The position numbers and the translations under genes are program-made. Of a stretch of DNA of 64,000 bases, positions 12,871 through 24,021 are shown piece after piece. A model generated the notes under the pieces. It was given only the letters and a program-made list of their open reading frames with translations, was not told the DNA's origin and made no database searches. The DNA is from Dermanyssus gallinae (lineage: Eukaryota > Arthropoda > Arachnida > Mesostigmata > Dermanyssidae). The DNA is taken from positions 113,877 through 177,876 of the forward strand of contig QVRM01002450.1 in assembly GCA_003439945.1 (NCBI GenBank). The letters are read 5' to 3'. Position 1 is the stretch's first letter; each line of letters opens with the position of its first letter.

Positions 12871-13263
12871 CAACAATTTTGCAATACAATATATGCACAT
12901 TTGAGGACTTAAACATATCTAATGACTTGTTGTTGTTGATGTTGTTCCTCTGGTATGCATATGCGATTATTGCAGTTGATGGCGCCACATAAGGACGCCG
13001 ATCCCACGGAATGGCTGTGGGATTGGGGCGGTCGGCCGGACTCTTCGGTGTCGGCACGCGATCTCAAGTACGGTGGACAGGCGGGCAAGGCTAGCCTGTC
13101 GCTTCGGCACTCGCGAGTCATCCGCAAAGGGGTCATCAGCGAGATGCTGCCGCTGTTCGTTGTGTCGAACCTGCTGTCGATCATTGTCGGCGCGGGGCTT
13201 GGCCTGTTCTTCGGCAAACGGTGGAGCGCCTCACGCAACCTCTCCGTGATCGGGCTCGATTAA
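5184..13263 (+). CDS. BNIP3: BNIP3/NIX-family mitophagy receptor (three-exon gene model)
   Basis: Joining 5184-5271, 12292-12479 and 12976-13263 gives a 187-residue protein close to human BNIP3 (194 aa) in length. BNIP3 proteins sit in the outer mitochondrial membrane, dimerise through a C-terminal helix and recruit Atg8/LC3 to mitochondria for mitophagy. The features appear in family order. An LC3-interacting motif SWVDL is at residues 31-35, like human SWVEL. A conserved segment, [13 protein letters not shown], follows, then a Ser/Pro stretch. The family signature WLWDWGGRP is at 105-113. A membrane helix at about 150-171 carries tandem GxxxG spacing (G164, G168, G172), followed by a short basic tail. 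The human transmembrane His173 is replaced here by Asn157. All splice sites are GT-AG and the phases agree. THOC3 is the convergent neighbour. The assignment is firm; exon 1 is somewhat less certain. Confidence 0.9.
6774..6811. repeat. (TA)n microsatellite
   Basis: A pure TA tract inside BNIP3 intron 1. Confidence 0.95.
7115..7231. repeat. Two adjacent foldback (hairpin) sequences
   Basis: The first is an imperfect inverted repeat, cctaagatatcctatcc to its reverse complement ending near 7174, with a loop of a few bases. The second has perfect 16-base arms, caacaaaattccatgt at 7187-7202 and its complement at 7216-7231, around a 13-base loop. A GTT array follows directly. They look like remnants of a small foldback element; no terminal target duplication is evident. 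Confidence 0.75.
8504..8640. repeat. CAA/ACG/AGC triplet array
   Basis: About 130 bases of interrupted CAA and AGC triplets in BNIP3 intron 1. The poly-Thr and poly-Leu open frames over it come only from the repeat. Confidence 0.85.
9914..9974. repeat. (TA)n microsatellite, about 60 bp
   Basis: A pure TA tract. A shorter one follows at 10088-10106. Both are in BNIP3 intron 1. Confidence 0.95.
10848..10925. repeat. (AAT)n microsatellite
   Basis: About 25 AAT triplets, interrupted once by a CTA change. Its poly-Asn translation is not a gene. Confidence 0.95.
11191..11229. repeat. (TA)n microsatellite
   Basis: A TA tract in BNIP3 intron 1, with a shorter tract a few bases upstream. Confidence 0.9.
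12009..12047. repeat. (TA)n microsatellite
   Basis: A pure TA tract about 245 bases upstream of BNIP3 exon 2. Confidence 0.95.
12292..12479 (+). CDS. BNIP3: BNIP3 coding exon 2
   Basis: The acceptor is TTATAG and the donor is GAG|GTAACG. After the two bases that complete the split Asp codon, 62 codons encode the SWVDL LC3-interacting motif, the conserved [13 protein letters not shown] segment and a Ser/Pro-rich stretch (YCSPRTPKS). The exon ends in phase 0, matching exon 3. Confidence 0.88.
12598..12640 (+). pseudogene. tRNA-Gly-like 5' half
   Basis: The bases from gcgacggtggcttagcgata to ctgccact closely follow the first half of animal tRNA-Gly(GCC): acceptor, D arm with an A-box-like TGGCTTAGCGA, then the GCC anticodon loop. 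The sequence diverges straight after the loop, with no T arm or B box. It is a truncated tRNA copy or a SINE head, not a working tRNA. Confidence 0.5.
12752..12880. repeat. Compound (TA)n array with three TTGCAACAAT spacers
   Basis: Three TA tracts are each followed by ttgcaacaat. The higher-order unit is roughly 35-50 bases and has been copied in tandem, with the TA length varying. Confidence 0.9.
12976..13263 (+). CDS. BNIP3: BNIP3 coding exon 3 with transmembrane domain
   Basis: After the acceptor ATTGCAG, 95 codons and TAA (13261-13263) encode the most conserved part of the protein: WLWDWGGRP, then [13 protein letters not shown] (human has a similar LSMRNTSVMKKG), then a membrane helix with GxxxGxxxG and a short KRW-containing tail. 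This exon alone identifies the family. Confidence 0.93.
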   Translation: MMAPHKDADPTEWLWDWGGRPDSSVSARDLKYGGQAGKASLSLRHSRVIRKGVISEMLPLFVVSNLLSIIVGAGLGLFFGKRWSASRNLSVIGLD

Positions 13264-13780
13264 ACTGGCGACTAACCTGCGACTACAAGGACTACTCCTA
13301 GTTACTGCTACTACTACTACTACCAGGATTCAGGATTGCCACGACACCTACGGAGCGCTATCACGTGCGTCCAGCCGAAATGGATGACCGACCGCCCGTG
13401 TAGAGTTCATAGGTTTCGTAGGTTCCTGTAGATTGACTGGCACAAGCATCGCGTCTCTGTGAGAGACGGACTTCCCTTCGAGAAGGGTCTGCCTCGGGTC
13501 CGTCCGTCCGTCATCGGGCCTTGATAATTGGTAGTGGTAGTGGTAGTAGTAGTAGTGGTAGTGGTGTCATCGTGGTAGTGGAAAATCTTTCTTCTTCTTG
13601 GACCGGCAACGCCAAACGTAGCTAGCTAGAGCTGGCTACCCAGCAGTAAAGAGGCGGAAACATTTTCCCGTGAGCGGTGTGTTGGACGTCAGCCTCGTTT
13701 AATACGCTGAATACCTACTACACGTACATATTATATGCACGCACATAACACGCCCACACAAACAAACTCGAGACGGCCGA

Positions 13781-13786
13781 AATAAA
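13781..13786 (+). terminator. BNIP3: Candidate BNIP3 polyadenylation signal AATAAA
   Basis: A canonical AATAAA lies about 520 bases after the BNIP3 stop codon. It is the first clear one downstream. No transcript evidence is available. Confidence 0.4.
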
Positions 13787-15002
13787 ATCCAAATAATTGT
13801 CCTTATTAATAACTAAAATAATTATAATTACAACAATACCGCTGTGTATCTTTATGGATGCACACTGATTCGAACAACAAGTCGAATCAGAGACTATAAT
13901 AAGAGAGAGAGAGCAACATAGAGATATGACGGGAACTATAGGAGTGGGGTATAAAGGTAAATATAAAGACAATCTCGTGCATCACCTTCTTCACTCACTT
14001 ATCTATATGTCTATCAAATTTCTCCCACTTCTATCCATCTATCTCTCTCGTTCATTATGTCTGTCTCTATCTGGTATCGGGTCTCTCTCACTCATTATGT
14101 CTGTCTCTATCTGGTATCGGGCTTTTGTGCCGCCTTCTTGACGGTCTTTTGTCTCGTGAATGTCGAACGACATTCGCTAATGGTCAAGGAGGGCGTCCCG
14201 TAACAACAATCTGTCCGACCGTTGCCCGAGCAAAATCTGCAAACGCCACCTGTAATGGCGACTGGGTCACGGCCGCTGTGATAATAGACAGCAACGGCTG
14301 GACGGCAACATCGTGCGAGCATACACAGTAGCGAGTAGTTGCATACCGAAGAAGAAGTGATAAACTATACAAGCGATTTGTGTGATGAACGCGCCACTGG
14401 ACTGGTGAAGACCAACGGAAATAAGCATACGCGCTACTGTGATGAAGCAGCGGTATACCGCGCTTTGAACGTCGTCGCCAGCTCGCAAATTGCACTTGCG
14501 CCGAAGATGGTCGATTATGAGGAATCGACTCTATCCACAGGTGCAGCGTCAGCCATCCTTGATTCACCTCCGTGCGCCTTGGCTCTTCCCTTGGACTTAT
14601 TGCCAGCGAGCGATTTATTCGCGAGGCACGTCGTTCGACTGCCGAGGAGAGGACCAGGAAACAGCAGCAACAACGCGACGAGCATATGTTCCCTCGCTCT
14701 CTTTATCATTGTCAGGATTCAAGTAGAGTGGCAGCACTGCTGTCACTATATAGCGCAAAGAAACTAATGAGAATGACATTATCAATCATGACAGTTATAC
14801 AGCAACTATAGTGATGAGCCTATAGTAGCTAAGCGGCTCGGTAATTTAATAGCGGGCGTCTTAAAAGGCGCTATCGTATATACATACGATCGCGAATAGA
14901 TGTGCGATACGTCTTGCTGTGGCTAGGTATAACAATTGTCATTCCTTACGGAGAAGTGGAACAATTCAATTATTGACATGCCCTGACTTTGGCGGACATT
15001 CT

Positions 15003-15004
<2 letters not shown>

Positions 15005-15034
<30 letters not shown>
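15005..15034. repeat. (TA)n microsatellite
   Basis: A pure TA tract in the BNIP3-THOC3 intergenic region. Confidence 0.95.
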
Positions 15035-15037
<3 letters not shown>

Positions 15038-16030
15038 GAAGCTGTGCTCAGTCAAGTCATATTCTGAGTAGTTTTTTGCATGTCTCGCCAGGACTGGGCG
15101 TTGGCTCGTGTATACAGCTCTATTCGGGGACTCGAAAGAAACATTTAAAAAGCATGCGAACAAAGGCACATGAAAAACAACAGCGCTGTTGGGAACACTG
15201 ACAAACTAGTTATCACACCAAGCAAAACATAAGCTGGAGGAATTAAGAAAAATGTTAAGTTGGAAACATGCGAACAACCGTTCATTTCGCCTTTAAAGAT
15301 AAGATTTGTGACCCTTAATACTGTATGTATATACATAAGTATATGAGCATTATTGCGGAAATGCCTATCTTTCGCTTATGACAACAACTTCGCGCTGGCG
15401 AAAAATTTTGGCTAATCGTTAAGTCATTGATTGAACTCTACCACTGTTGATTATGTACGTACCTGCAATCCCTCTAGAATCTTCGTTTTATCCGCTATTT
15501 TCTATTAGCATAGGATACAAACAATGTGCCCGGAAAACGAAAAGAGAATGTATTTTGAAACTATATTTTTTCTGATGTATGCTCATAATCCACTAAATAG
15601 CTTAGATGGCTGAAGAAATATCGTAATTTCCTTCACTGGTCACCGAGCATTTGCCATTAAGGTTTTATCGACAGCAAATGATTGTCTGATTATGAAGCGA
15701 TTTAGTGCATAACATTAAGATGTAACAAGCAACAGAACTTTTGGGTCAGAAGACAACAATGTGGCCAAGTCAAACATGGGAACTGTATTTTTAATGATGT
15801 AAGTTGAGAACTTTTTCGTCTAGAGCTAATATTTCTCAACCCCTTTCATTATTTAGTCTATGCAAGAAGGAATTGTGGTCTGTAGGCCTAGTTATTTTTT
15901 GAGCCTACCAGCTCTCCGTAAACGACAGAGATCAGCGACCGTTCACCGAGGTCACTCAAAATCGGTGCATCGCATAGTGGCGCAGATGAACTATGCCTGG
16001 TGTCCACGTGCTTCGCTCCATGAAATCCCG

Positions 16031-16032
<2 letters not shown>

Positions 16033-16073
<41 letters not shown>
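16033..16073. repeat. (TA)n microsatellite
   Basis: A pure TA tract in the BNIP3-THOC3 intergenic region. Confidence 0.95.
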
Positions 16074-16076
<3 letters not shown>

Positions 16077-18277
16077 GCTGTATTGTTATATAGATATAAT
16101 TTAACCGACTCTCGTGATATGAGGCGCCAGAAGGTTTTTGCACAGGCAAATATTTACATCGCAGTTGCAAAAAAAGATTTTCACAACACCTATCCACCAA
16201 TTGTTTCTTCCCGGTAATTAAGGTTAAGTAATTAATTTCAATGGTCTACCCTTAGGAGCGCTTTATATCACCTAGTGATGTGAGGTACGACCTTTTTCTG
16301 TATCTCTTTCTGGCATTGTCTTAGATACAATCAGCACTATAGGGGCTTGAGGACAACATTAACCATAGATGTATTAACAGCTGGATGGGAGCGTCATGAA
16401 AACCCGCGCTTAGTACTTATGTATAACTCAGCCATTGTTTCGTTATTGCCGAAATGACAGTCTGGAGATATCCAAGCTGTCATCTTGAAGCTAGGAACAC
16501 TTGTTTTGGTATTGATAATACTAATACCCATTATGAGTGTTGATAACCGCGATCTGATCGCAATCAGAACCGCGGTGATCGGTGGCCTCTAGTGACGACA
16601 CCGATTATCCGCTAACCGGCGTAAAGAATATAACAAGATGAATATAGAAGTGAGGACGATTTTAATGACGAATTTATATCTCGGTCAGGAAGGGAGCACA
16701 TACGCAAAGTATCAGAAAACAGACAAAAACAGTCTATCAGTCCATGATGTTTGGAAGTTGAAACCCGACGGCCAAACAATAATGAAAGTGAGTGAATATC
16801 TTGAAACACGACAACCCGTTGTCGTTACGAATCGCAACAGCTGTAACGGCAGGCAGTAGCTGTTCACTGTATATGAATGAATTGTATGTATATATCTACA
16901 TATATCTATACCTATGCGTATCACGTGCCGATGGGTAGTAAGGCACGCAGTGATTATGATTTAGCAAAGACATCGTACACTTATGTTTATACCTTGCTTT
17001 TATATATATATTTAATTCAAGTGAGACCGGGAGAGCGCAAAGCAAAACGATAAAAAAACTTTGAGCCAAGCACCAGTTTTGGTAGGCCCAAGCAAGGATG
17101 GCCGAAAATATTTGATTTCATATATGACAGTGCTAGTTACGTACGAATCCATACGTGGCCATTGCGACTGCGTTCACCCTGACCGGGGAGCACATGATTC
17201 AGTAGAGCATGGCCACTAGATGTGCAGGGACACTGCATCATTAACATGCCGAATTTCCTAGACACGCCGTGTATTGAAGGCGAATGGCGAATTCGTTCCG
17301 GACAACAATCAGTAAGACAATACCTACAGCAACAGCGAGCAATAAAAAAAATAGTACCATTAAGATGCAAAATATATGTACCGTCACTGAGAATAGGTCG
17401 AAGGAAAAAATGCAACGTGAAATGTTATCCGAAACCACACAGAAAATGAAATCATGACATCTGTTTAGGTGACTGTGGCGCTATACGTTCCTGTGGAACA
17501 GGAGCAGACGCATATATTCTATGGTGCAAAAATTTTGATCGGATAAACAAACCGTGACTACCGAGTCGATGAACCAGCGCGGCCGCAGACATCAACCGAC
17601 TTACAAGGAGAAAACAAGGCCTAATAAGAATAGTGGGCAAGATTAAAACGGCATCATGTGTATCGTTTCGTACTATTTAATAAAGTGAAGCGAAGACAGT
17701 TTGTACGACATTTCACCATACATGTGTGGCGTTCACTTCTTTATTTACGTTGCAGTGTTTGTACAAGAAAAAGCAGTGATAGCAAGGCTGCGCGTTGCTT
17801 GCCCGCTTTTAAGTGACGTTTTAATTGATGATTGTCAATGCGGTGGTCAGTTATTTTCTGACGCGGTCACCGCCGCCGCTGATAAATGCAATGCGCTGTT
17901 ATCATGCTGCAATGTCTGTTCAGCATTGAATTTAAAACGTACCTCAATACCTACTTTTCTATCTATGTTTCTATTCATCGGTTAGAGGGTGTGATACAGT
18001 CAGTCTAGACTGTGCTCTCATAGTATACAGAAGATTGGCATTTTTACAGCAGGAGAAGCACATCCTAAATGTGTAGTTACAATGAACTAAGCAAAAACAA
18101 GGACATCCTAAGTATGTAATTGCAGAAACGTTGAGGAATAACTCCACCCTGTAGCAGTATTTAGAGACAAGCGACTTATATCTTATAGAAAAATATGACA
18201 ATAAAAGTAGGTAGGTTGAGACGTCAAGACAAAATCAGACGTTAGAAGTGAGGTGATTTTCTATGGCCAACTATTTT

Positions 18278-18441
18278 TCATTCTCGACTAAGGCCGAACA
18301 ACTTTACGAGGCCAGCGTCCCGCTCTCGATCTTCACCAAGCGGATATTTGTCGTCGCAGGCGAATGCTAGCAGTGGCCTTTTCGGATGCCAGGCCACTGA
18401 AAACGTAGATGCCTTTACCGGAATTTGATGGATTAATTCCC
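18278..18441 (-). CDS. THOC3: THOC3 coding exon 6 (terminal)
   Basis: The acceptor is CTAAAG. Two bases complete a split Gly codon, then [19 protein letters not shown], the conserved [12 protein letters not shown] and VKLFGLSRE lead to TGA at 18280-18278. The insert between DDK and VKLFG differs from vertebrates but has similar length. Confidence 0.93.
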
Positions 18442-18761
18442 CTTTAGTCGGCCAAGCAACAAACGACACAAAAATCATTTGGCAAGTTACCAAAACGGTA
18501 TGATCTAAAACCACATAGAGGATATTTCGACGAAGCATCATCAAAAATGTTTTGAAAAGGCAAGTATCGGGCAAGGTAAGGATGCAGGTGAAGATTGAGA
18601 TATAAAGTGGGGCATACATATATGCATAGAGCAAACATATATGAAGCGGCTATATAGGAAGAGGCAACTTTTCTCGCTCTACCTAGGCAGAAAACGGCCG
18701 GCTAGATGGGTTTCCTAGCTCTACATAACAGCCTTTGTTAACCTATTTTGTATTGCATCGA

Positions 18762-18793
<32 letters not shown>

Positions 18794-18812
18794 AGCCAAA
18801 CTAACCTGTTTA

Positions 18813-18843
<31 letters not shown>

Positions 18844-18862
18844 AGCCAAACTTACCTGGTTA

Positions 18863-18930
<68 letters not shown>

Positions 18931-20770
18931 GGGCAAAGTACAGAATGTAGAGCATGTGGACTAGAGAATGAGTCAATCGAGCTTATTATTGGGAGCAGAG
19001 ATATAGAGCTGTCTGAGGCCCTAGCTCTAGGACCAAATGCTAAAAATGCCTTGGTCGATATTACAAAGAAGAGGTTGTCCCAATGGAAAGCAAATACTCT
19101 GTAGGTATTGAAGTAGACATGTGTATATGGAAGCGTAGGTAATATATATGCTAATATATATTACCTACGCTTCCATATACACATGTCTAACACCCCTGAT
19201 AGATAAGGGTGACGTGTGTATTTGAGTATGCATGCCAAGCGAACAATAAATCAATCAATCATGAGCCAAACTTACCTGTGTCGACATGGGCGATGTCTAT
19301 CACGAGATCTTCGGAGGCGGAGGCAAGCATTTTGCCGTCATGACTAAAACTCAGCGTACGGACTGGCCAGTCGAGCCTAAAGTAGTCCCAAATACAAACG
19401 AAAAACCGACCTATACCATTACATTTTCTTCTTAAGTAATTGATGTCCACTAATACAGACGCTGCAGAGGGTGCTGTAAAGGCGTAAGCTTACCGAGTTT
19501 AATGCAAGCTCCTCAAGTCGTACCAATTTTTATTTATCTTACTCCAACGGATAAAGAACACAAAAAGTGTAACCTAGTATTATAATAACAATCATATCTC
19601 TTCGCAAAAGGCTTCTCGGCAGTTTGTGTGCCTTGCTAGACTCGGCGTTCTACGTGCCCATAGACACCAACTTTACAAAATTTAATGAGCATTATTTCCT
19701 CTAGCGCTTGCAGTACCTCCAGAACGCCTTTGCCTCATGTAAGAATTCTTGCATTAACCTGCAACTGACAGAGATGCAGCCTAACCATTTTCAGCTGCTC
19801 TTAAAGCAATGTTTCCAGTTCAGAATGTATAGCCCTTTGTTTTTAAGAACTCTGGAGGCTGTAAGAAGTGATTCGCCAGTTTTCACACATTTTTCACGAG
19901 TATATATATGTATAAGCATTTTCAAGTTAACGTATATATAACGTACGTGGCTGCGTATGTGATCAGTTATGGGCATACCTGTTGAACGTGCGAACGCAAA
20001 GAAGTTCATTTACGTCCCAGAGAGAAACAAGGGCATCGGAGCTGCCGGTGGCAAAGTAGCGCCCGCGAGGATCGAATTCTATGCAGATGCAATTTGACGG
20101 ATGCGCCTGAAGAACCTGGACGCTCGTCATTTCGGGATAACTGTACGGAGCGGCATGCAGGTCCAGATAGCGCCCCAGATCATCATCAGCAGAACCGGCA
20201 CCAACAACAACAACGGCAAAAACGACAACGTATGAACAACTGTATATTTTTTTTTCTTTGTACCTATTTACTACTGTACATTTAATCATAATGCTTTAAG
20301 TTTTAGGCTAACACAAAACCACTCAAAAGGTAGTTCATGTGACATAACCCTTTCGAAATAATAAATTAAAACCATGCGGCCATGAGGATACCGGTAATTT
20401 TCTATGCTGTTACTACGTCAAATATGACATTAGCAATGTGCTCGAGTGTACACTCAAAGGCAAAATAGTGTATACACGAAAAAAAGCTAAACACAAGATA
20501 AAAAGTGGCATTTATCCACGAGATACATTTTAGCATTCGGACTTAACCGAGATGTATGCCAGATACTTTAATCGTTCTAACGTGTTTTATGTTTATGTAA
20601 ATGAAACAAACATATTAAGTCAGCGGCAGTGTGATAAATAAAATGATTTACCCCAATAACACGCAGCCACAACATATTAGCGAAACACCCGTTCTAGACT
20701 AATTCGATGATGAGCAGATGCAACACATCGCAGGCAGGAATATACACAATTACATGTTTACAATCCTGAC

Positions 20771-20803
<33 letters not shown>

Positions 20804-23115
20804 GAAAATATTGTGATGATTTATTAATCATTTACAATACGTTGCACACTCGGCAGTGCTCGCCTTTATAAAAATGGTGGTAAAAAGTCACGTGAAGTTA
20901 AGAGTCAGTTGTCCGTGTCCTTGCTTGATGGTAGCCCCCGCTCTTATGGACCCGGTGCGAGCGATATATCCTCAAGGTTCCTTGCAAAGTTAAAACGGTG
21001 AGATCCATAAGATTCCTCTTCGTGACGCCGAGCCCCAAGAGCGTCCTCGCAGATTCGGAGTCCCATACACCACTCATAGAGATAGTGATGGATCCGAATC
21101 TGCGAGGTTTTTGCGGGTAGGGGAGCGCCGCTCTTAGGAACTCGACGTCATATTTGGCGATCTTGTCTTGCCGTGCTTTTGCCAGGTCCCGGTTCGGGCC
21201 GCAAACCTCGGCATCTAAAACCCAGACCTCGGTAGGTGTTGTTATTACGAGGTCGGGCTTTAGACCCGGTGCGCCCGGTCGACGGAATACTCGCTCACGA
21301 ACCACCTCATGACCCCTTTCGCGGAGAAGACGCGCCACGCGATCACAGACGTCGTCATGTCTCTTTATGGTTTGTTTGTGTGTTATATCGCACATCTGAG
21401 CGACATGAACCAACGTCTCAGGCGCATCACACCCGTGCCTACAACGTTTGTTGTAGCCCGGGCGGCCCCTGGCCAATCTGGCACGCGTTGGTAGTGCGTT
21501 GATCCTGAGCTTTAGTAGGTTTAAATACTCCTTACCAGATAGGTAGGGCATACCCTTAATCCAGTAATGTACAATGGGCGTTTCGTGTGCTTTTTTAAAA
21601 TGTGCCCCATCGAACGTGTTGTGTAGTTGTTGAGACCAGTAATCGGTCTCTTGTGTAGCGGTATCAATAGAGGTTCCCAAGCGCTCGCAAAGAAGTCTTG
21701 TTTTCGCAAGATCTTTCTTAAAGTGCTCGGTGGTTAGCATCCATTGGACCCCAAGGTGCGTGGAGTGTTGTAGTGCTGTCAGGCGGGAGAGGCGGATTCT
21801 GGGAATGAATGTTTGGAGGCAGGGGATGTCCAGACCGCCGTGTGCTGTGTGCGTGTACAGGTAGGCGTTCGGCACCGAGTTTTCGAGCTTAAGCCATTTC
21901 GACTTAACAACCTTTCTGATCTCTTTATCTAGGTCACTAAGGAGTGCGTAAGATGGTCTGGGACCGGAGACCAGTTTATATAGGAGACGGGGAATGAGAA
22001 AGTCTTTCAAAAATATGAGTCTTTGGTGGGATTTAAGGGAAGCTATCGTGAGTCTGTTGAGTAAGTTAAGGAGTATATCCTTGGTGGAGTCAACTCTGCC
22101 ATTGCTGTCAAAGTCGACTCCAAGATATCTCCATCGATCGCTCATACCTTTAGCTGGCAATTGCCGATCTCCAACGTTAAATTCTGATACGGTATTGATA
22201 AACCCTTTACCTTTCTTCCTATTAAATAGGTGGGAGATAGTAAAGCTTTTATTAGTATTAATTTCAAGGCCTCGGGATTTTAAAAGTGGGTCCGCAATAT
22301 TAAGGAGCCGTTGGAGAGTGGATTTCGTAGAGGCTAGGAGGATGAGATCATCCGCAAAGGCTAAGCCCATAAGGCGGAAGTCATCAGTAAGTTGGTACCC
22401 GATATTAGTTTTGTCTAATTTTGAAAGAATGTCGTCGAGAACTAGATTAAATAAGAGGGGGGGCAGAGGATCTCCCTGCCTAACACCCCTAGTTGGCCGA
22501 AATGTGCGACATTCTTGTCCAAATTCTATGAGAGTTTTAGATGAGAGGTACAAGCGTTCGATATAGTTAATGAATACCTCCGGGTATCCGCGAGTCCGGA
22601 GTGACCACAGGACGAAGTCATGACTCACCATGTCGAACGCCTTACGGAGGTCGATTGAGGCGAGTCTGAGCTCACGTCCAGCAGACTTGGCATCGTTAAG
22701 GATACCATCCAGAACCGCAAGATTCTCGAAGGTACCATTATAGGGGAGAAACGCTCGTTGGATTGGGAGAAGCTTAATAGAGTTCTGGAGGCGTCTAGAG
22801 AGAATTTTGTTAAGCGTTCGTTGTAAGTATGAACTAATAGATAGGGGTCGCAGATCGCTTGGGGATGTGGCATTGTTAATTTTAGGGATGAACGCTAAGC
22901 GAGCAGTTTCATGGGCTGAGGCAATATCGCTAATTAATAGTATGTTAAGAATACAACAGACTACTTCTAACGGGAGTTTACGGAGGGACGAATGACAAAT
23001 CCCGTCCAAGCCTAGTGCTTTAGAAACTCCGCGGAGAGCTACGTGGGTTTCCTTTAGGGAGATAGGGAGGGATACCTCAAAGAGATCATAGTTGGGAGTG
23101 TATACGGGGCAAGGG

Positions 23116-23146
<31 letters not shown>

Positions 23147-23414
23147 TATACACGACCATCCACGAAACGAAGTTGCTGCTCTTGACGAATTTAAAAAGTA
23201 GCCACGTCGACGAATGAGAGAAGATCCTATTCTCACAGACAGGTACGCACAGCAACAATCTATTATTTAAGTGTGCAGATCTTGTATATATATATATATA
23301 TATATATATAAGTTTTATATGCTTGTATTATACACCACAATGTACTCCCTATATATACATATGTATATATAGCTTAACTGTTAACTTTTATTTAACCATT
23401 TCTTGGAAATTGTA

Positions 23415-23453
<39 letters not shown>

Positions 23454-23975
23454 TCAAGGCAGCACTTGACTGATATATATATATATATATATATATATCA
23501 GTCAAGTGCTGCCTCGAATGCATTTAAACTCATCGATCATGCTTTTCATTGCGACGACTCAGCAGGACCAGCACAAAACATAAGACAAGTCCTCCGTTTA
23601 TCCCGCTAGATTTTTTCTGGTTCCACTTTAAACAGGTGAGAAATCGCTGCTGTCATTGATGCACGTATTAATACGTGTTTTCTTAGCTAGTTGTCAATAC
23701 ATGCTCGGGCTTACCTGAACACGTGGATACATCCCAGACCGCTGGTGAGAAAGAAGAAATGTCCCCCATTATCCCACGACATCTCGTTCACCTCGAAGCG
23801 AAATTGCTGCTCTTGACGAATTTTAAAAGTAGCCACGTCGACGAATGACACGAGATCCTATTCTCACAGATAAGTACGCACATCAACAATATATTTTATA
23901 AGTGTGCAGACCTTGTATATATATATATATATATATATAGCTTAACTGTTAACTTTTATTTAACCATTCTCTGGG

Positions 23976-24021
<46 letters not shown>

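Larger units (their letters stand above)
12480..12975 (+). other. BNIP3: BNIP3 intron 2
   Basis: The intron runs from GTAACG to TTGCAG. It contains a tRNA-Gly-like half at 12598-12640 and a compound (TA)n array at 12752-12880. I saw no extra conserved exon, although human BNIP3 has an acidic linker here that is shorter or absent in this model. Confidence 0.8.
13264..18277. other. Intergenic region between convergent BNIP3 and THOC3
   Basis: The first part is probably BNIP3 3' UTR and contains CTA/GTA triplets and a candidate polyadenylation signal. The rest holds (TA)n tracts at 15005-15034 and 16033-16073 and unique AT-rich sequence. The open frames at 14184-14767, 16638-16859 and 17222-17449 show no motif I recognise and overlap open frames on the other strand. 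I do not support a gene here. Confidence 0.6.

Noticed and set aside
14184..14767. Open frames on both strands after BNIP3
   Set aside because: They overlap each other, show no known motif and probably lie in or near the BNIP3 3' UTR.
16638..16859. Open frame of 73 codons between BNIP3 and THOC3
   Set aside because: It has no recognisable motif, no neighbours in frame and an opposite-strand open frame. I could not support it.
23115..23258. The first 48 codons of the 786-codon open frame as part of the retrotransposon protein
   Set aside because: They translate a TA repeat and a damaged copy of THOC3 exon 3 in another frame.
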